Assembly: GCF_004027225.2 (NCBI RefSeq)
Contig: NC_044296.2
Span: 3,640,796 to 3,704,795, forward strand
Source of the DNA: Strigops habroptila
Lineage: Eukaryota; Chordata; Aves; Psittaciformes; Psittacidae
Length of the DNA: 64,000 bases
Direction of reading: 5' to 3'
The position numbers were made by a program, and so were the translations under genes. Of the stretch, positions 15,101-38,500 are shown one piece after another. The number at the start of each line of letters is the position of its first letter. The first letter of the stretch is position 1. The notes beneath the pieces are model-generated. The model searched no databases. It was not told the DNA's origin and saw only the letters and a list, made by a program, of their open reading frames with translations.

Positions 15101-18100
15101 TGATAGTAGTCCGGGGAATGGTGCTCCCGCGGTCGTAGCTGGAGTGTATGGAGAGTGCCTCAGCGGAGCGGTGCTGCTGGGGCTGGGGCTGAGCAGCTTC
15201 AGAGCTCCTCTTGTTATAGCGAGTCTCATAGAGCTCCTTAATTTTCTTGAAAACCTCAGGGCTGCAGTCAAATTGCACCAATTGCAACGCTCTGGTGACT
15301 AGTTCATGTTTAAGTCCGCTTTTACTCCTGCCAACGAAACCCAGCAACATCTGAAGATCTGAGACTCGGAAACTCATCACCATGTTCTAAGGGATAAAAA
15401 AAGTAAAGACGTCCTTACAGTTATAAGAATGCAAAGTGTGAGTTCTCATTATATACCACAACTAGAAGCCAAAACACCACAAAACTCCCTGACAAGGCAC
15501 CAAGCCTTCATCAGCTCTTATTCACCTGAGTATCATACTGTTTCTTAGGTGCTTCTTTGAGTAAAGTGAATATAGAGGAGACCATCAACTGAAATATCAG
15601 CAAAAATCAGAGAGATGCCACAACAGTCATCCAATGACTCAAAAACCACTTGTGATAAATGCTACAGATAAATCCTCAAGGTGGGTCAACTGGAAGCAAG
15701 TGTGAGCACAAAGGAAAACATCTCAAAGAGCAGTCCCACACGCTGAAATAGCACATTAACTCCCTGGGCGTGGAAGCTCCAAGCATCCAGACTTCCCAGA
15801 GCTACGTTAAAAACTGCATCTAAACTGGTACTAGTGGAAGGCAAAGGAAGCAAACGAACGTGAACTGGATGGCAGGTGACATTTAAGCGAGCTGGGGCTG
15901 CCAGTCCTTTTGTCCTGTGTTTCAGTGCACCTGTACGGGCAAAACCCCTCCAGAACCATTCCCACAAGGACAGGATCCTTGAAAAAAGTCAAGTATTTTA
16001 GAGCATGGAAAGCTATTAGAAGACTATTAAAGAGAGCAGCATGTTCCCATGAGAACAATGCCTCCAAACTCTATTTGGGTGCTTTGCCAAGCACTCCCCC
16101 ATGGCCGCAGCCAGCAGCTGCCTCCGCTGTTGCACCGGGATGAACCAATTGCAGTGCTTTGATAAGCAATAAAAACCAACCTCTGTCTCCAAAACATCAT
16201 TCTCCTGCTCCTGTGGAAACTCAGGTGCCTGGAACAGCCAGCAGGGTCATGGATGAAGGTAATTTTCCATCAGGGTAAGGAGTAGCAATTATTTGTGCTA
16301 GAGCCCGCTCATGCTGATGTTTCAGTTCTCTCTTATGCCAAAGCAGCTTTACGAATGCACAAGATGAGCTTATCAAGTACATGCTTTTGAAAACACAAGC
16401 TGCCCTAAAAATATATTTGACAGGTATCCATGTGGATTCACTCAATATCCTCCCTGGTTTGTGGGAAGGGTGGGAATTCAAGAAGAAACCCCAGCTGTCC
16501 TGCAGTAACAAACGAAAACCGAAGCAGAAATCCAGCCTATGCTCCGCTCTTGTTTGGGGATTAAAATTAAGAAATCATGTATAAAAATCAGATTTCTGTG
16601 GAAGTTAATAGGAGCCTTGTAATTTTCTGGACTAAAACAGAAACAAAGGGTTTTTTGATGGAGTTTTTTTTGGGTTTAAATTTTAACTTAAGAAAGCTCC
16701 TACTGACTCCAGCAACATTGAACAGCCGCTTCTGTCGCATGTGTGGGAATTAGACTACAGGGAAAATGCCATTTTATTTTCTCCTTTCTCATGAAATCTG
16801 TCATTTGATCTGGAAGCCCAAAAGATGCTACAAAAACGTCACTGCCTGTAGTTAAAATCTTTGGCAGTCATGATGTGTCCCAAAATACCTTTGATGAGAG
16901 GGTTTTTTTCCCCTCTCAGACAACTTTAAAGAGGAAAGAAAGGATGTTTAATTGACAGAAAGTCAGGCTTCAAGAGATCTGGATCATCCTGCTGCTTCGC
17001 TGCATCCCACCTGAGTGATCTTGGGAGAAACCCAGTTTCTGTGTCTCAGTTTTCTTCAACTACAAAATGGAGAGTGTGTTGTCCTCTCTGAGGCTGAACA
17101 GTGTATTTGCAAAGGTAAATGCACCAAAACAGCACCAGGGAAGCCACAGAAGCACGGCAGACAGGTATTCCCACACTCATGCTCCTATTCCACTGGGCAC
17201 TTGGGACTGTTGGTGCATAAAGTGGAGTTTCAAGCTGATGGTGTCCTGCAGTTCCCATTTTGAAGGATTTAAGAGCCAGAAGGATTTGAGCAGTAACCAA
17301 AGGAACTTCAAAAAACCCCCTGTCACGAAGGCTTGGACCTGCACGATAGCACGAGAGATCCCATTAACTACTGAGATCTTTAATGCTAAAGTCTGTTCCT
17401 TCCCCCAGGAATTCTCGCATGTGAGTGGCACAGAGCTCATTAAACACCCGCTGTGGGGGCAACCATGATGCCCTGGAAGCACATTCCCTCCTCGGCAGCC
17501 TTGGGCTCAGTTCACCACATGGCGAGTGGCCCAAGGGCAGGGAGTAGACGATGTCTCCTAAAACAAACCTCTCCAAATCCCATTTCCCCACTGATGGGCT
17601 GATCCTGCAGGCATGAAACGCTTCCCACCTGCTGCCGTTGCTCTGTAAGCACCCTCAGCACCAGTTTCCCTGCCAGGCTGTGGGGTGAAGCCCACTCCAG
17701 TGCCACCAATCAGGTCTCTGTGGTTCCACACACCAACAACAGGACACGGACAAGTCCTGGCTCCTGGAGAACGACCCAGAGGGAGCAGGAGTAACCCATG
17801 GCAGAGCGGGGTACCCCGCAAAGCCTTTGGGGGTGCACGGGACACCTCGGAAGCACAACACAACTTCAGGCCCGTTTGCTGTGAAGATGTTTCCCTTCGC
17901 CCCACGGCCCAAGGGGCCGCCCCCACCTCGCAGATCTGTACCTCGGCGCGGGGCACTGCTCGTCCCAGCGCCATCCCCCGCCGGGCAAAGCCGAGCCCGC
18001 TGCAACGGCTCCGCGAGCGCTCCACCCGCGGGGCCCGGCTGGACAGCTCCGTACCCCGACCCGGAACCGGCCGCAGGGAGCCCCGGGCAGGCCGCGGCGG

Positions 18101-18534
18101 GGCAGCTCCGCGGGGAGGAGGCGAGGTGCGCGGGGAGCAGCGGCCGGAGCCCGGCGGGGAGAACCACCTGCGCCAATTAATCACCGGGAATTACGCGCGG
18201 GGGAGCCGGGGCCCGGCGCAGGAGCGAGCCAAGCGGCGGGCGGCTCTCGGGCCGGGCCCGGGGTCCAGCGGGAGCTGCCGCCGGGCCCCAGGGCTGAGGC
18301 GGGGCAGCCCCTGAGGTAAATGGGGGGGGGCGGTCCCAGGGCGCCGCCCCCTCGGCTCCCAGTACCGGCGCCGTGGCCGAGGCCGGAGCCGTGCCGCCCC
18401 ACCCGCGGAGCCCCCGCCGGGCCCGGCCCGGCCCGGCCCTGCCCTGCCCGGTCCATGGGCCCCGGTCCCGGGCCCCGCCGCGGCGAGGTCTCGCCTCACT
18501 CACTCACTTTCGCCTCCACCAGCTCCGCCGCCAT
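3186..18534 (-). CDS. PIAS4: PIAS4 (PIASy), SUMO E3 ligase, exons 1-9 (3' end off window)
   Basis: Nuclear SP-RING SUMO E3 ligase and transcriptional co-regulator. Visible coding exons, in transcript order: 18534-18508, 15386-14951, 10129-10045, 8294-8253, 7862-7772, 7426-7298, 7212-7107, 3583-3510 and 3346-3186. All have GT-AG introns and consistent phases, giving about 383 codons of a roughly 510-residue protein. Exon 1 encodes MAAELVEAK after a CpG promoter. Exon 2 holds the SAP DNA-binding domain (about residues 11-45), including the LQMLL coregulator motif at 20-24. Exons 2-7 carry the PINIT region. Exons 8-9 carry the SP-RING with its C-x-H-x2-C (CAHLQC) and CPVC zinc ligands. The acidic/SIM C-terminus was not found in 1-3185, so it must lie beyond the left edge. 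Identification is from close match to remembered vertebrate PIAS4. No frameshifts were seen. Intron 2 is the largest of those fully inside the window (4.8 kb). Confidence 0.96.
4391..4640 (-). mobile_element. CR1 LINE 3'-end fragment
   Basis: Reverse-oriented CR1 non-LTR retrotransposon 3' end in PIAS4 intron 7. It starts with the terminal ATCATGGAATC-type repeat and the GGTTTGGGTTG(G)AAGGGACC signature, and runs through the TTCCAACCCCCTGCCA and GATGGGGCAGCCACAGC blocks. It is 5'-truncated, as most CR1 copies are. The inner end, with TTTCTTCCTAATATCTAATCT, differs from the other copies here and suggests an older subfamily. Confidence 0.93.
11641..11720 (-). mobile_element. CR1 LINE 3'-end fragment (left arm of inverted pair)
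   Basis: Very short reverse-oriented CR1 terminus in PIAS4 intron 2. It begins with the ATAGAACCCCAGCC tail and GGTTTGGGTTGGAAGGGACC. About 11 bp (GGGCAGGGACA-like) is missing after CTGCCAC compared with the other copies. It faces the + copy at 11746. Confidence 0.88.
11746..12019 (+). mobile_element. CR1 LINE 3'-end fragment (right arm of inverted pair)
   Basis: Forward CR1 3' end from GACAGGACAAGGGG through to the terminal GGTTCTATGATAA, 5'-truncated. Together with 11641-11720 it forms an inverted pair with the two 3' ends pointing outward. It is intronic (PIAS4 intron 2) and antisense to the gene. Confidence 0.93.
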
Positions 18535-18780
18535 CTTGGCCTCCAGCGTCCAACCGCGCCGGGAGCCGCCGCCGAGTCACGTGACGCCGCGGGGCGATGG
18601 GCGGGGCCCGAGGGGCGCGCGCCGCCTCCCAGACCCGCGCGCGCGCGCGCCCTCTCTCCCCCCTCCCCTTCCACCCCCCCCGCCCCGAGAGCCCTCCTCG
18701 CGCAGGCGCAGTGGGCACACACCCCCCCGGACCCGCCTATTCCGGGTGGCTTAAAGGGACCGCGCACCCCTTTTAACCAG
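17900..18780 (-). promoter_or_regulatory. PIAS4 CpG-island promoter
   Basis: Very GC- and CpG-rich block covering PIAS4 exon 1 and the start of intron 1. There is no clear TATA box. The initiator codon sits in CCAAGATGGCGGC (- strand), the YY1-like AAGATGGCGGC context common in housekeeping promoters. The transcription start is not resolved. Long open frames across this block on both strands follow from GC content and are not genes. Confidence 0.75.
18576..18585. promoter_or_regulatory. CLEAR/USF-type E-box in PIAS4 promoter
   Basis: Palindromic GTCACGTGAC, the CLEAR/M-box form of the CACGTG E-box bound by TFEB/MITF/USF factors. It lies about 42 bp upstream of the PIAS4 ATG in a CpG island. 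An NRF1-like GCGCAGGCGC (18700-18709) and an alternating CG run (about 18635-18650) lie just upstream. The sites are visible; occupancy is inference. Confidence 0.6.
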
Positions 18781-18814
18781 GCACTGGGGGTGCTGTGTGG
18801 TGTGTCCCCGGAAT

Positions 18815-19315
18815 GGAGGCACCCCCAGAGCGTGACCAGCAGGTCAGGGAGGGGACACCCCCCCCTGCAGTCCTGATCCAGCTCTGGGGCAACAGCACAA
18901 GAGGGACGTGGAGCTGCTGGAGCGAGGCCAGAGGAGGCCCCGGAGCTGCTGCGAGGGCTGGAGCAGCTCTGCTCTGGAGCCAGGCTGAGAGAGCTGGGCT
19001 GGGGCAGCCTGGAGAAGAGAAGGCTCCTGAAGGGGAGACCTTAGAGCAGCTCCAGTGCCTAAAGGGGCTCCAGGAAACCTGCAGAGGGGCTTTGGACAAG
19101 GGCCTGGAGGGACAGGCCAAGGGGAATGGCTTTAACCTGCCAGAGGGGAGATTGAGATGAGCTCTGAGGCAGAAGCTCTTCCCTGTGAGGGTGCCGAGGC
19201 GCTGGCACAGGGTGCCCAGAGAAGCTGTGGCTGCCCCATCCCTGGCAGTGTTCAAGGCCAGGTTGGACACAGGGGCTTGGAGCGACCTGGTCCAGTGGAA
19301 GGTGCTGCTGTCCCT
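18815..19315 (+). mobile_element. CR1 LINE fragment in the PIAS4-EEF2 intergenic interval
   Basis: Forward CR1 about 500 bp long, from the GCGTGACCAGCAGGTCAGGG segment through GGAGCTGCTGGAGCGAGGC, GCCTGGAGAAGAGAAGGCTCC and the GTTCAAGGCCAGGTTGG block. It ends at GGAAGGTGCTGCTGTCCC, so the usual terminal AACCCAAACC and TTCTATG repeat are missing. It sits between the CpG islands of two divergently transcribed genes. Confidence 0.92.
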
Positions 19316-20290
19316 TTGGTCACGCTCCCTTGTGGCATCTTGTGTCCACACCACCCTGCTGGTGGTGATTGCAGCCCTGAGATCCTGCCGCCCTCCCACC
19401 CAGGTCAGTGTTTGTTTCCCGCATAGAAAGTTCTCTCCAGTAACCATCGCTTATTAAAAACACTTTTTATGTAGAAATTATGTCTCCCAAGTTCTATTTT
19501 CACTCCCCGGGCTCCAATTGCTCCATTTCTAGGTGCACGCAGCATCCTCTTCAGGAGGAAACCCTGTGAGCCGGGGTGACACGCTGCGCCAGGAGAGGTT
19601 TTCCAGCACTTTCTCCTCCTTATCATCAACCCCACAAGCTAATTAAGCAGAAAGGCAATTAGCCAGCCTCCCAGGCAGCCCGATACGCAAATCGGGCTCT
19701 GCAGCATTCCCTTCCAGCCCGGCACAGACCAGGATCGCTGCTAAAACTTCAGGCCGCCGCTATGGAAACGCGGACAGCCGGTAACTCCTCCCGTCACACC
19801 GCGGGGAGCTCCATCCCTGCCTGCGGCCGGCGGAGGGGACAACCACGTGCGGGAGTGAGGCAGCAGCGGGCGCTGGAGGCAGGGGCACGGCGCCCCGCAG
19901 GGTCCCACCCGCAGCCCCGGGTGATGCGGTTCGGGGCCGGGCTCCGGGACACCGACCGTGCCCGCCGCGCTCCTCCCCGCCCGCAGGGGGCGCTGTCACT
20001 TCGCCGCTACCTTGCGCCCCGACCGGCCCGTTGCGAGCCGGGTACGGGTGGAGGGGACTGAAGCCGGGCTCTGCTCCACCGCCGCTGCAGGACCCGCAGC
20101 CCCGCGCTCACCCGCCGCTCCGGTGGCTGCTGTCCCCGCTCATTGGCGGTGCCCAGCCCTGCGGTCCCGCCCCGGCGGACCAACCCTCGCCAACCATAGA
20201 GCCCCCCGGCCGCTGCGGGGTAGAGAGCCGCATCCACGCATGCGGAGAACGCGCCGGGTGCGCAGGTCCCGCCCCCCTGCCGGCGCCGCC
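19316..20290. other. Intergenic DNA and upstream CpG island of EEF2
   Basis: 19316-19740 is unremarkable unique sequence. From about 19740 it becomes CpG-rich and grades into the EEF2 promoter. It includes a CTCF-like CCCGCAGGGGGCGCTGTC (about 19979-19996), which could mark an insulator between PIAS4 and EEF2. No exon or RNA gene is apparent. Confidence 0.5.
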
Positions 20291-20291
20291 C

Positions 20292-20330
20292 TATAAGAAG
20301 GGGGCTGTTGACGTCAGCGTTCTCTTCCGC
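20292..20330 (+). promoter_or_regulatory. EEF2 core promoter: TATA-like box, CRE and 5' TOP start
   Basis: TATAAG at 20292-20297, a perfect palindromic CRE TGACGTCA at 20309-20316, then the pyrimidine tract TTCTCTTCCGCCCGC. Its C at about 20322 is about 30 bp below the TATA box and would begin a 5' TOP mRNA (CTCTTCC). EEF2 is a classical TOP mRNA controlled by mTORC1/LARP1. The elements are seen in sequence; the exact start is inferred. Confidence 0.75.
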
Positions 20331-20425
20331 CCGCTCTGCGCTCGCCAGCGAGACAGGGCTGTTGCCGCCGCCATTGCTGTGACCCCCCCCGCCCGGCCCC
20401 AGAGAATCCGCCGCCATCCGCCGCC

Positions 20426-29345
<8,920 letters not shown>

Positions 29346-29498
29346 TCAAGCTCCTTGGACTCCGGGAACAAGGGGAGAGGAAAGGGAGGGGGAAATGAAT
29401 GAATTAGCAAAGGGGTTTAAAACGCTCGTCACCGCCATCTCTTTGCATTAATGAATGGGTTTCATAATGATTGTGAGACTTTGAAATGAGGATAAAGG

Positions 29499-29504
29499 AT
29501 TAAA
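29499..29504 (+). terminator. EEF2 polyadenylation signal (likely)
   Basis: ATTAAA 154 nt after the stop, followed by a GU-rich GGTTTCGGTGTTGCACATGT element. A second ATTAAA (29615-29620) and an AATAAA (29756-29761) follow and could serve longer 3' UTRs. Confidence 0.6.
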
Positions 29505-29628
29505 AACAGCCTTATAGGTTTCGGTGTTGCACATGTCTCATCTCCGCCATTTGGAACTAAACCATTTCCACTCGGATTTGCCCAATTCTGTATTTATTTG
29601 ATTCAAAAACAAAGATTAAAAAGCTGAA

Positions 29629-29631
<3 letters not shown>

Positions 29632-29658
<27 letters not shown>
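29632..29658 (+). repeat. T11-G16 homopolymer block between EEF2 and DAPK3
   Basis: Eleven T followed directly by sixteen G on the EEF2 sense strand, downstream of the first two polyA signals. The run length may be misread in assembly. A G-run here could pause polymerase II and aid EEF2 termination before the DAPK3 promoter. Confidence 0.85.
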
Positions 29659-29662
<4 letters not shown>

Positions 29663-29922
29663 GGGGTGTGAATCCATGTTTAAAAGAGGGTGGGGAGGGC
29701 TGCAGTGTGACTGTCGGTCGTGACTATCGCCGCCTGTATTAGTGCCACTGGAATTAATAAAATTGGATCATGATTAAAATCGATAAAAGGGATATTTTTT
29801 GGGGAGGGATGGGGATTTTGAAGAGCGATAGGGCGCCCCCTTGCGGTTGGGAGGACCCGTTGTGTGGGGGGGCATGGTGCTTTATATAGTGGGCGGGACA
29901 ACGCCGGTGCTCTCATCCAATC

Positions 29923-30000
29923 AGCTCCGCCCATTCTCTGAGCGACGTCCCGCCCCGCCAATAGGCGGGGCGGGACGTCGCTCAGAGGGTGGGCGGAGCC
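29923..30000. promoter_or_regulatory. DAPK3 promoter with a long palindrome
   Basis: Perfect 23-bp inverted repeat (29937-29959 and 29964-29986) around a 4-nt AATA loop. Beyond it the arms continue for 14 bp with three mismatches, giving about 78 bp in all. Each arm holds a GACGTC half/core CRE and CCGCCCCGCC GC boxes. The centre creates CCAAT (GCCAATAGG). A second CCAAT (CATCCAATCAGC, about 29915-29926) and TATATA-like TTTATATAG (about 29881) lie upstream. The untranslated first exon of DAPK3 probably begins just downstream (about 30000-30050). The donor is not resolved. Confidence 0.75.
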
Positions 30001-30059
30001 AAGCGGCTGTGTTGGAATGTGGCGGCGGCGACGCGGGCGGCGGCGGCCGAGGTTTGGGT

Positions 30060-30720
30060 TGTGAGGGGGGGACACGGATTATGAGGGCTGTGGGGCTGAG
30101 GTTGTGGGGCGGGAAGGGGGTTTGGGAGCTTGTGGGGTGGGAGAGAGGGCGGGGGGTTGGATTTGGGGGGGTTAGAGGTGTGGGGATGGGGCGGGGGGGG
30201 TGTTAGGCCTGTGGGGAGGGAAGGGGATGTGGGGCTGGAAGAGGTGGGGAGGGATGGGGGGCTCTGTGAGGCAGGGAGGGGATGGGGAGGTTATGGGGAA
30301 TGGGGAGAGGAGGGGGCTGTGGGGCAGGAAAAGGTGGTGGGGGATTTGGGATGGAGGATTGGGGGGCTGTGGGCTTGGGGGCTATAGGGCAGGGAGGGGG
30401 GTTGGGGGGGCTGTGGGGCAGGAAAAGGCTGTGCGGGATCAGGATGAAGGGGTTGTGGGGCTAGAAAGGGCTGTGGGGGATCGGAGGGGCTGTAGTTGTG
30501 GGGTTGTGGGGCTAGAAAGGGCTGTGGGGGATCGGAGGGGCTGTAGTTGTGGGGGTTGTGGGGCAGGGAGAGGCTGTGTGGGATCAGGATGAAGGGGTTG
30601 TGGCGCTGGGAGGGGCTGTGTGGGACCAGGCTGTGGGGCTGTGGGGCAGGCAGGGGTTGGTGGGGCCTGGGGTGGGGTTGGCTGTGGCGAGGGGTGGGGC
30701 AGGCGGGTGCCACAGGCTGG
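30060..30720 (+). repeat. G-rich minisatellite in DAPK3 intron 1
   Basis: Roughly 0.6 kb with the transcribed-sense strand dominated by G runs, built from degenerate units such as GGGGCTGTGGGGCAGGAAAAG and GGATCAGGATGAAGGGG. Two adjacent copies starting at 30451 and 30502 (period 51) are almost identical. Many GGG runs favour G-quadruplex or R-loop formation just inside the DAPK3 transcript. Confidence 0.8.
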
Positions 30721-31139
30721 GCTGGGGCATCCCTGCACCGCAGCTGGGTGTCACTGGGACCGAGCATGGGCACAGCCGTGGGGCCACAGCCGTGGGGTTA
30801 CATCAGGGGGTCACCACCACCACCCCTGTTCCCTCCTCTCCCCCCAGCACATCCCCGCAAGGGGTTCCCACAGGGCACTGGGGGGGCTGTCCCCAGGACT
30901 GATCTGCACTTTGGCCCCAGCCGCCCCCCATCCCCACAGCACTGGGGCTGTGCTGCTCCAGGCTCCTTGCCCTCGGTGCCCCTGCACCGGGCCCTGCCCG
31001 CAGCCCTGGTGCTGGTGTGCAGCTCCTGGGGCATAACCCCCCCTTTCCTGGTGCCGCAGGTGCTGATCCCCGGCTGCTCCCGGTGTCCACCTCCGCTCGC
31101 AGGGTCGGGGCAGCTTCAGCTCCGTGGGGCCCCGCAGCC

Positions 31140-34989
<3,850 letters not shown>

Positions 34990-35486
34990 CTGGGCCGGGG
35001 CTGGCTGCCTGCGGGATGAGGTGGGATCATCCTTCCCGAGCCGCCGGCTCACCCCAGGAGCCGCTCCACCGACAGCCTTTGGTGAAGGTCCCCCGGCTCT
35101 GCCGGGCTCGCAGTGGTGTGCAGGGGGGCTTGTGCCTCCCTGGAGACCCCCCCTCAGGGCGCTGCAGTTGTGCTCACCTGGGTTTTGGCTTCCTGCGTGC
35201 GGCTCTTGCTTGGCTTCACGTCCCTGTGCTCCCCTGGCTGCTCCCTGCTCCCAGCCACAGTGCTCAGGGACCAGTTCTCCCCATCCCACCCAGGGCCTGG
35301 CTCTTGGAGCTGCCGGGGGGGCTGTCGATGGGGGGACCCCTCTCTGCACCCCGGCAGCGGCTCAGTGCCTGGCACACATGGCCCCTGACGTGCCGCAGCC
35401 CCATGGGTGACCCCGGCTGTCCCCTGTCCCCCTGGGGCATCGACTCCCCCAGCCCTCGGTCCCACGGGCACTCCCCCTTTTAACAG

Positions 35487-35492
35487 AATAAA
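35487..35492 (+). terminator. DAPK3 polyadenylation signal
   Basis: Canonical AATAAA 498 nt after the TAG stop, in the context TTAACAGAATAAAGG. It is the first such signal downstream and gives a 3' UTR of about 0.5 kb. Confidence 0.85.
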
Positions 35493-35514
35493 GGTTTCCG
35501 TGCACCGGGGCGGC

Positions 35515-38500
35515 CGCCTTGGCTCCTGCCATGGGAAGAAGGTGGTGGGAAGGGGGCAAGGACATGCTGTGTGGTAACGGCTCCTCTGCTGTGCCCCCAT
35601 GTGGTGTTTGTGCTCCCGGAGGGATTCCTTAATCTGGGAAGAGAAGGGGTTTCTTTTCTGGGCTGGCAGGCGAGTTCCCTGCGGGCTTGGAGGGAGCTCT
35701 GGGAGTAGGTTGCAGGATGCTCCCAGGCTGGAGGAGCCCCCAGCTCCTCTTGCCTCAGACCATGGGGAGGTCCTGGGGGCTCAGGGAAGGTTGAAGCGTG
35801 GTTCTGGGAGCTGGAGAAGGTCTATGGGGTTTGGGGAGGTCCCTGGGGCTCAGGGAGGGTCCCAGGGTTTCTGGGACCTGTCCTTTTCCCCAGGGATCTC
35901 CCGTTGGCAGGGGGCCCGCCAGATCCCGGTTTGGATGGGAACAGAGTGTTTAAGGAATTGGCACCGATGTTCTTGGGGCCAGGAAGGGCTGATGGGCTCT
36001 GCCACCACCGGTGAGCACAGGGAGCAGCTGGTGGCTGGGGCTCCCCTCGTCCCAGCCTCCTCGGGAGAGGGGGGGACAAGGTCCCAAATTGCCGTTTCCA
36101 CCGGGAGCACTGCGGGGTTTCCGGCTGCCCTCAGCCCTCTGCTGATGGAGCCAAGATTCAGCTGAACTTGATCTGGGGGAATCACCAGCCAAATCCCAGC
36201 GGATGTGCAGCGTCCCTCCGGCTCGCCAGCACCCGCGGCGGGGAGGGCAGCAGCAGGTTTCTCTCAGGCTGAGCTCCGGGACTGGGGGAATTGCCCAATT
36301 TAGGCTTTATTTGTTGCTCCAGTGCTTCCCCCCAGCTCCTCGGGGTGGAGGGGATGTGTCCCATGTCCCGTGTCCCCATCCACGCCAGTCCTCGGGCAGC
36401 CCCATGTGCTGCTGACGTCCCGCTGGGTGTAGGTTTCATCCCAACCCGTGGGGCACATGGGGCCAGGGATAATTTTAGTCTGCCCCCGTTTTTCCAGGCC
36501 AAGGCTCTTGGCACGCGGGGGTGCCCCATGGCGTGACCGCCTGGCTGGTGGCTGCTCCCGGCGCAGAGCAGGATCGGTGCCACGGCATTTGATCTGGAAT
36601 CCTGGATATTTGATCTGCTCTTACAGAACCAATTCGTCACCAGAGCCAGTGTGTGAAGGGATGTATGGAAATCCTATAGGGACAGTTGTTCCCGAGCTGT
36701 GCAAAGTTCACATAGTGCTGAGGCTTCCCAGATGCTCCTCATGCCACAGGTTCCTGTTTCATGCTCCCAAAAGCCCTTGGAAGTCACTCGCCATTCACCC
36801 CGGCCGGCACAGGCTTCTCCCTGCAGGTACGCTGCTGCAGAGGGGTGCTGGAGTTGTTCCTATCCTGCGGGATGCCCAAAGATAACACCAAAATGTCTAA
36901 AAAGCAGGATTTGGGGTGGTTTGGTGAAGGTGACCTGCTGACGTGGGTTTTAAATTGCAGAGAGGTGCTCGGATGGCTCTGATGCACCAGGGACCAGTGC
37001 AGGGGGGGGGAATACCAACCGCTCAGCGCGGAGGAAGATTTATGGGGGAGGCAAATCCGACAGGGATGCCGGATTTCACCCACGTGGCATATCAGCACGT
37101 GCTGCCTCGGTTCCCCTCTGAGAGCTGGGGCCAGCACTGCCCTGGAGTTCTCTTTGGGCAGGGAATATCGAAGTGCCTTTTTTAGGCTTCAGTTTTGCCT
37201 CCTCGCAGCAGCTCGAGGTGAGGGGAAGCGCTTCTCCCTTACCTATCCCCATGGAAGCAGGCTGGTTTTGCACAGCTCATCAGGTGGGGGCTAAACCCAT
37301 CCGGGGAACCCCGAGGGAAACTCCACACAGAACCCACCTCAGAAGAGAGCCGGGGCTCTGGGGTTTCCCTACTGGGAAACAACCAATGTCAAATGGACTT
37401 ACAAGGCATCGGTGGCAGGTCTCAGCTTTGCCACTGACGAGCACCCGGCTCTGTAGCGGTGTAATTAGAGTGTTGTGGGTGTCTCCAGGCAGACACAGTG
37501 TCACGCATGAGGAAATCTGCCTCTTTATAGCTTGTGGAAGTGTGGGTGATGCCATCACTATTCCTGTCTTGTTTCTGGCTGTGGCATTCCCGTTCTGGCC
37601 AGACAATTGGAAAATCTCAGTGTTAACACGAGGATGAGGTGATGGATCCTTCTCGTGGCTTAAAACGCCCCTTGAAAGCGGCTTGGTGGGCGTTTTGGGG
37701 TGACTTCTCGCTAACCTGTGGCAGCTGCTTTTCTGGAGCACTGTTTCTAATTAAGCCATGCCCAAAACTCTTCCAAAGGGATCCGTGCTGATGCCACAGC
37801 CAAGTTATTTCAGTGCCAAAAAGATCCCTGTGCTCACACCATGTGAGAGGGTTTGTACTTTAACCCAGAACCTGCAGTGCGTGGTGCAACACACATGCTC
37901 GGGCGCAGCAGTTGAACGGCACTTCCTATCTTTAGCCAGAGCATCTCAATAGCAGGTTGGCACATCCCACCCATCTCACCACAGAATTCCAGCCCAATTC
38001 CAGGCACAGCAGAGTGGGTTTATTATTAGCTTGGAGCAAGACATGAGCTGAGGACAGCGCTGGCACCAGGTTGGTCTTGGTTAGAGAAAAGGAGGTGGAG
38101 GGTGTGGCCTCATTGCTCTTTACAGCTTCTGGAGGAGGGGATGTGGAAAGGGAAGAGCCAAGCACTTCTCCCTGGGATTCAGGGACAGGAGCTGCTGCGA
38201 GGGCTGGAGCAGCTCTGCTCTGGAGCCAGGCTCTGAGAAAGCTGGGCTGGGGCAGCCTGGAGAAGGGGAGACCTTAGAGCAGCTCCAGTGCTCTTCAGGA
38301 ACATCCCCTTTCCTTTCTCCAGCATATTACCATCCATGGTGTGAGTTATTGCAATAGTGTGTTTGCCCAGTTACTGCTGTGCTGCTCACTCACAGTGGGA
38401 GGCTTCTTTAGCTTCCTGAAACACTGACAGGAAGCCCATCACCAGAAACATCAGGAAAACTATTGCCACTGGTATTTTATCAATCATTTTGCTAGGAAGG

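Noticed and set aside
17558-18876. Overlapping open frames of 100-209 codons on both strands over the PIAS4 promoter
   Set aside because: CpG-island composition removes stop codons; only the 9-codon PIAS4 exon 1 has homology and a proper donor.
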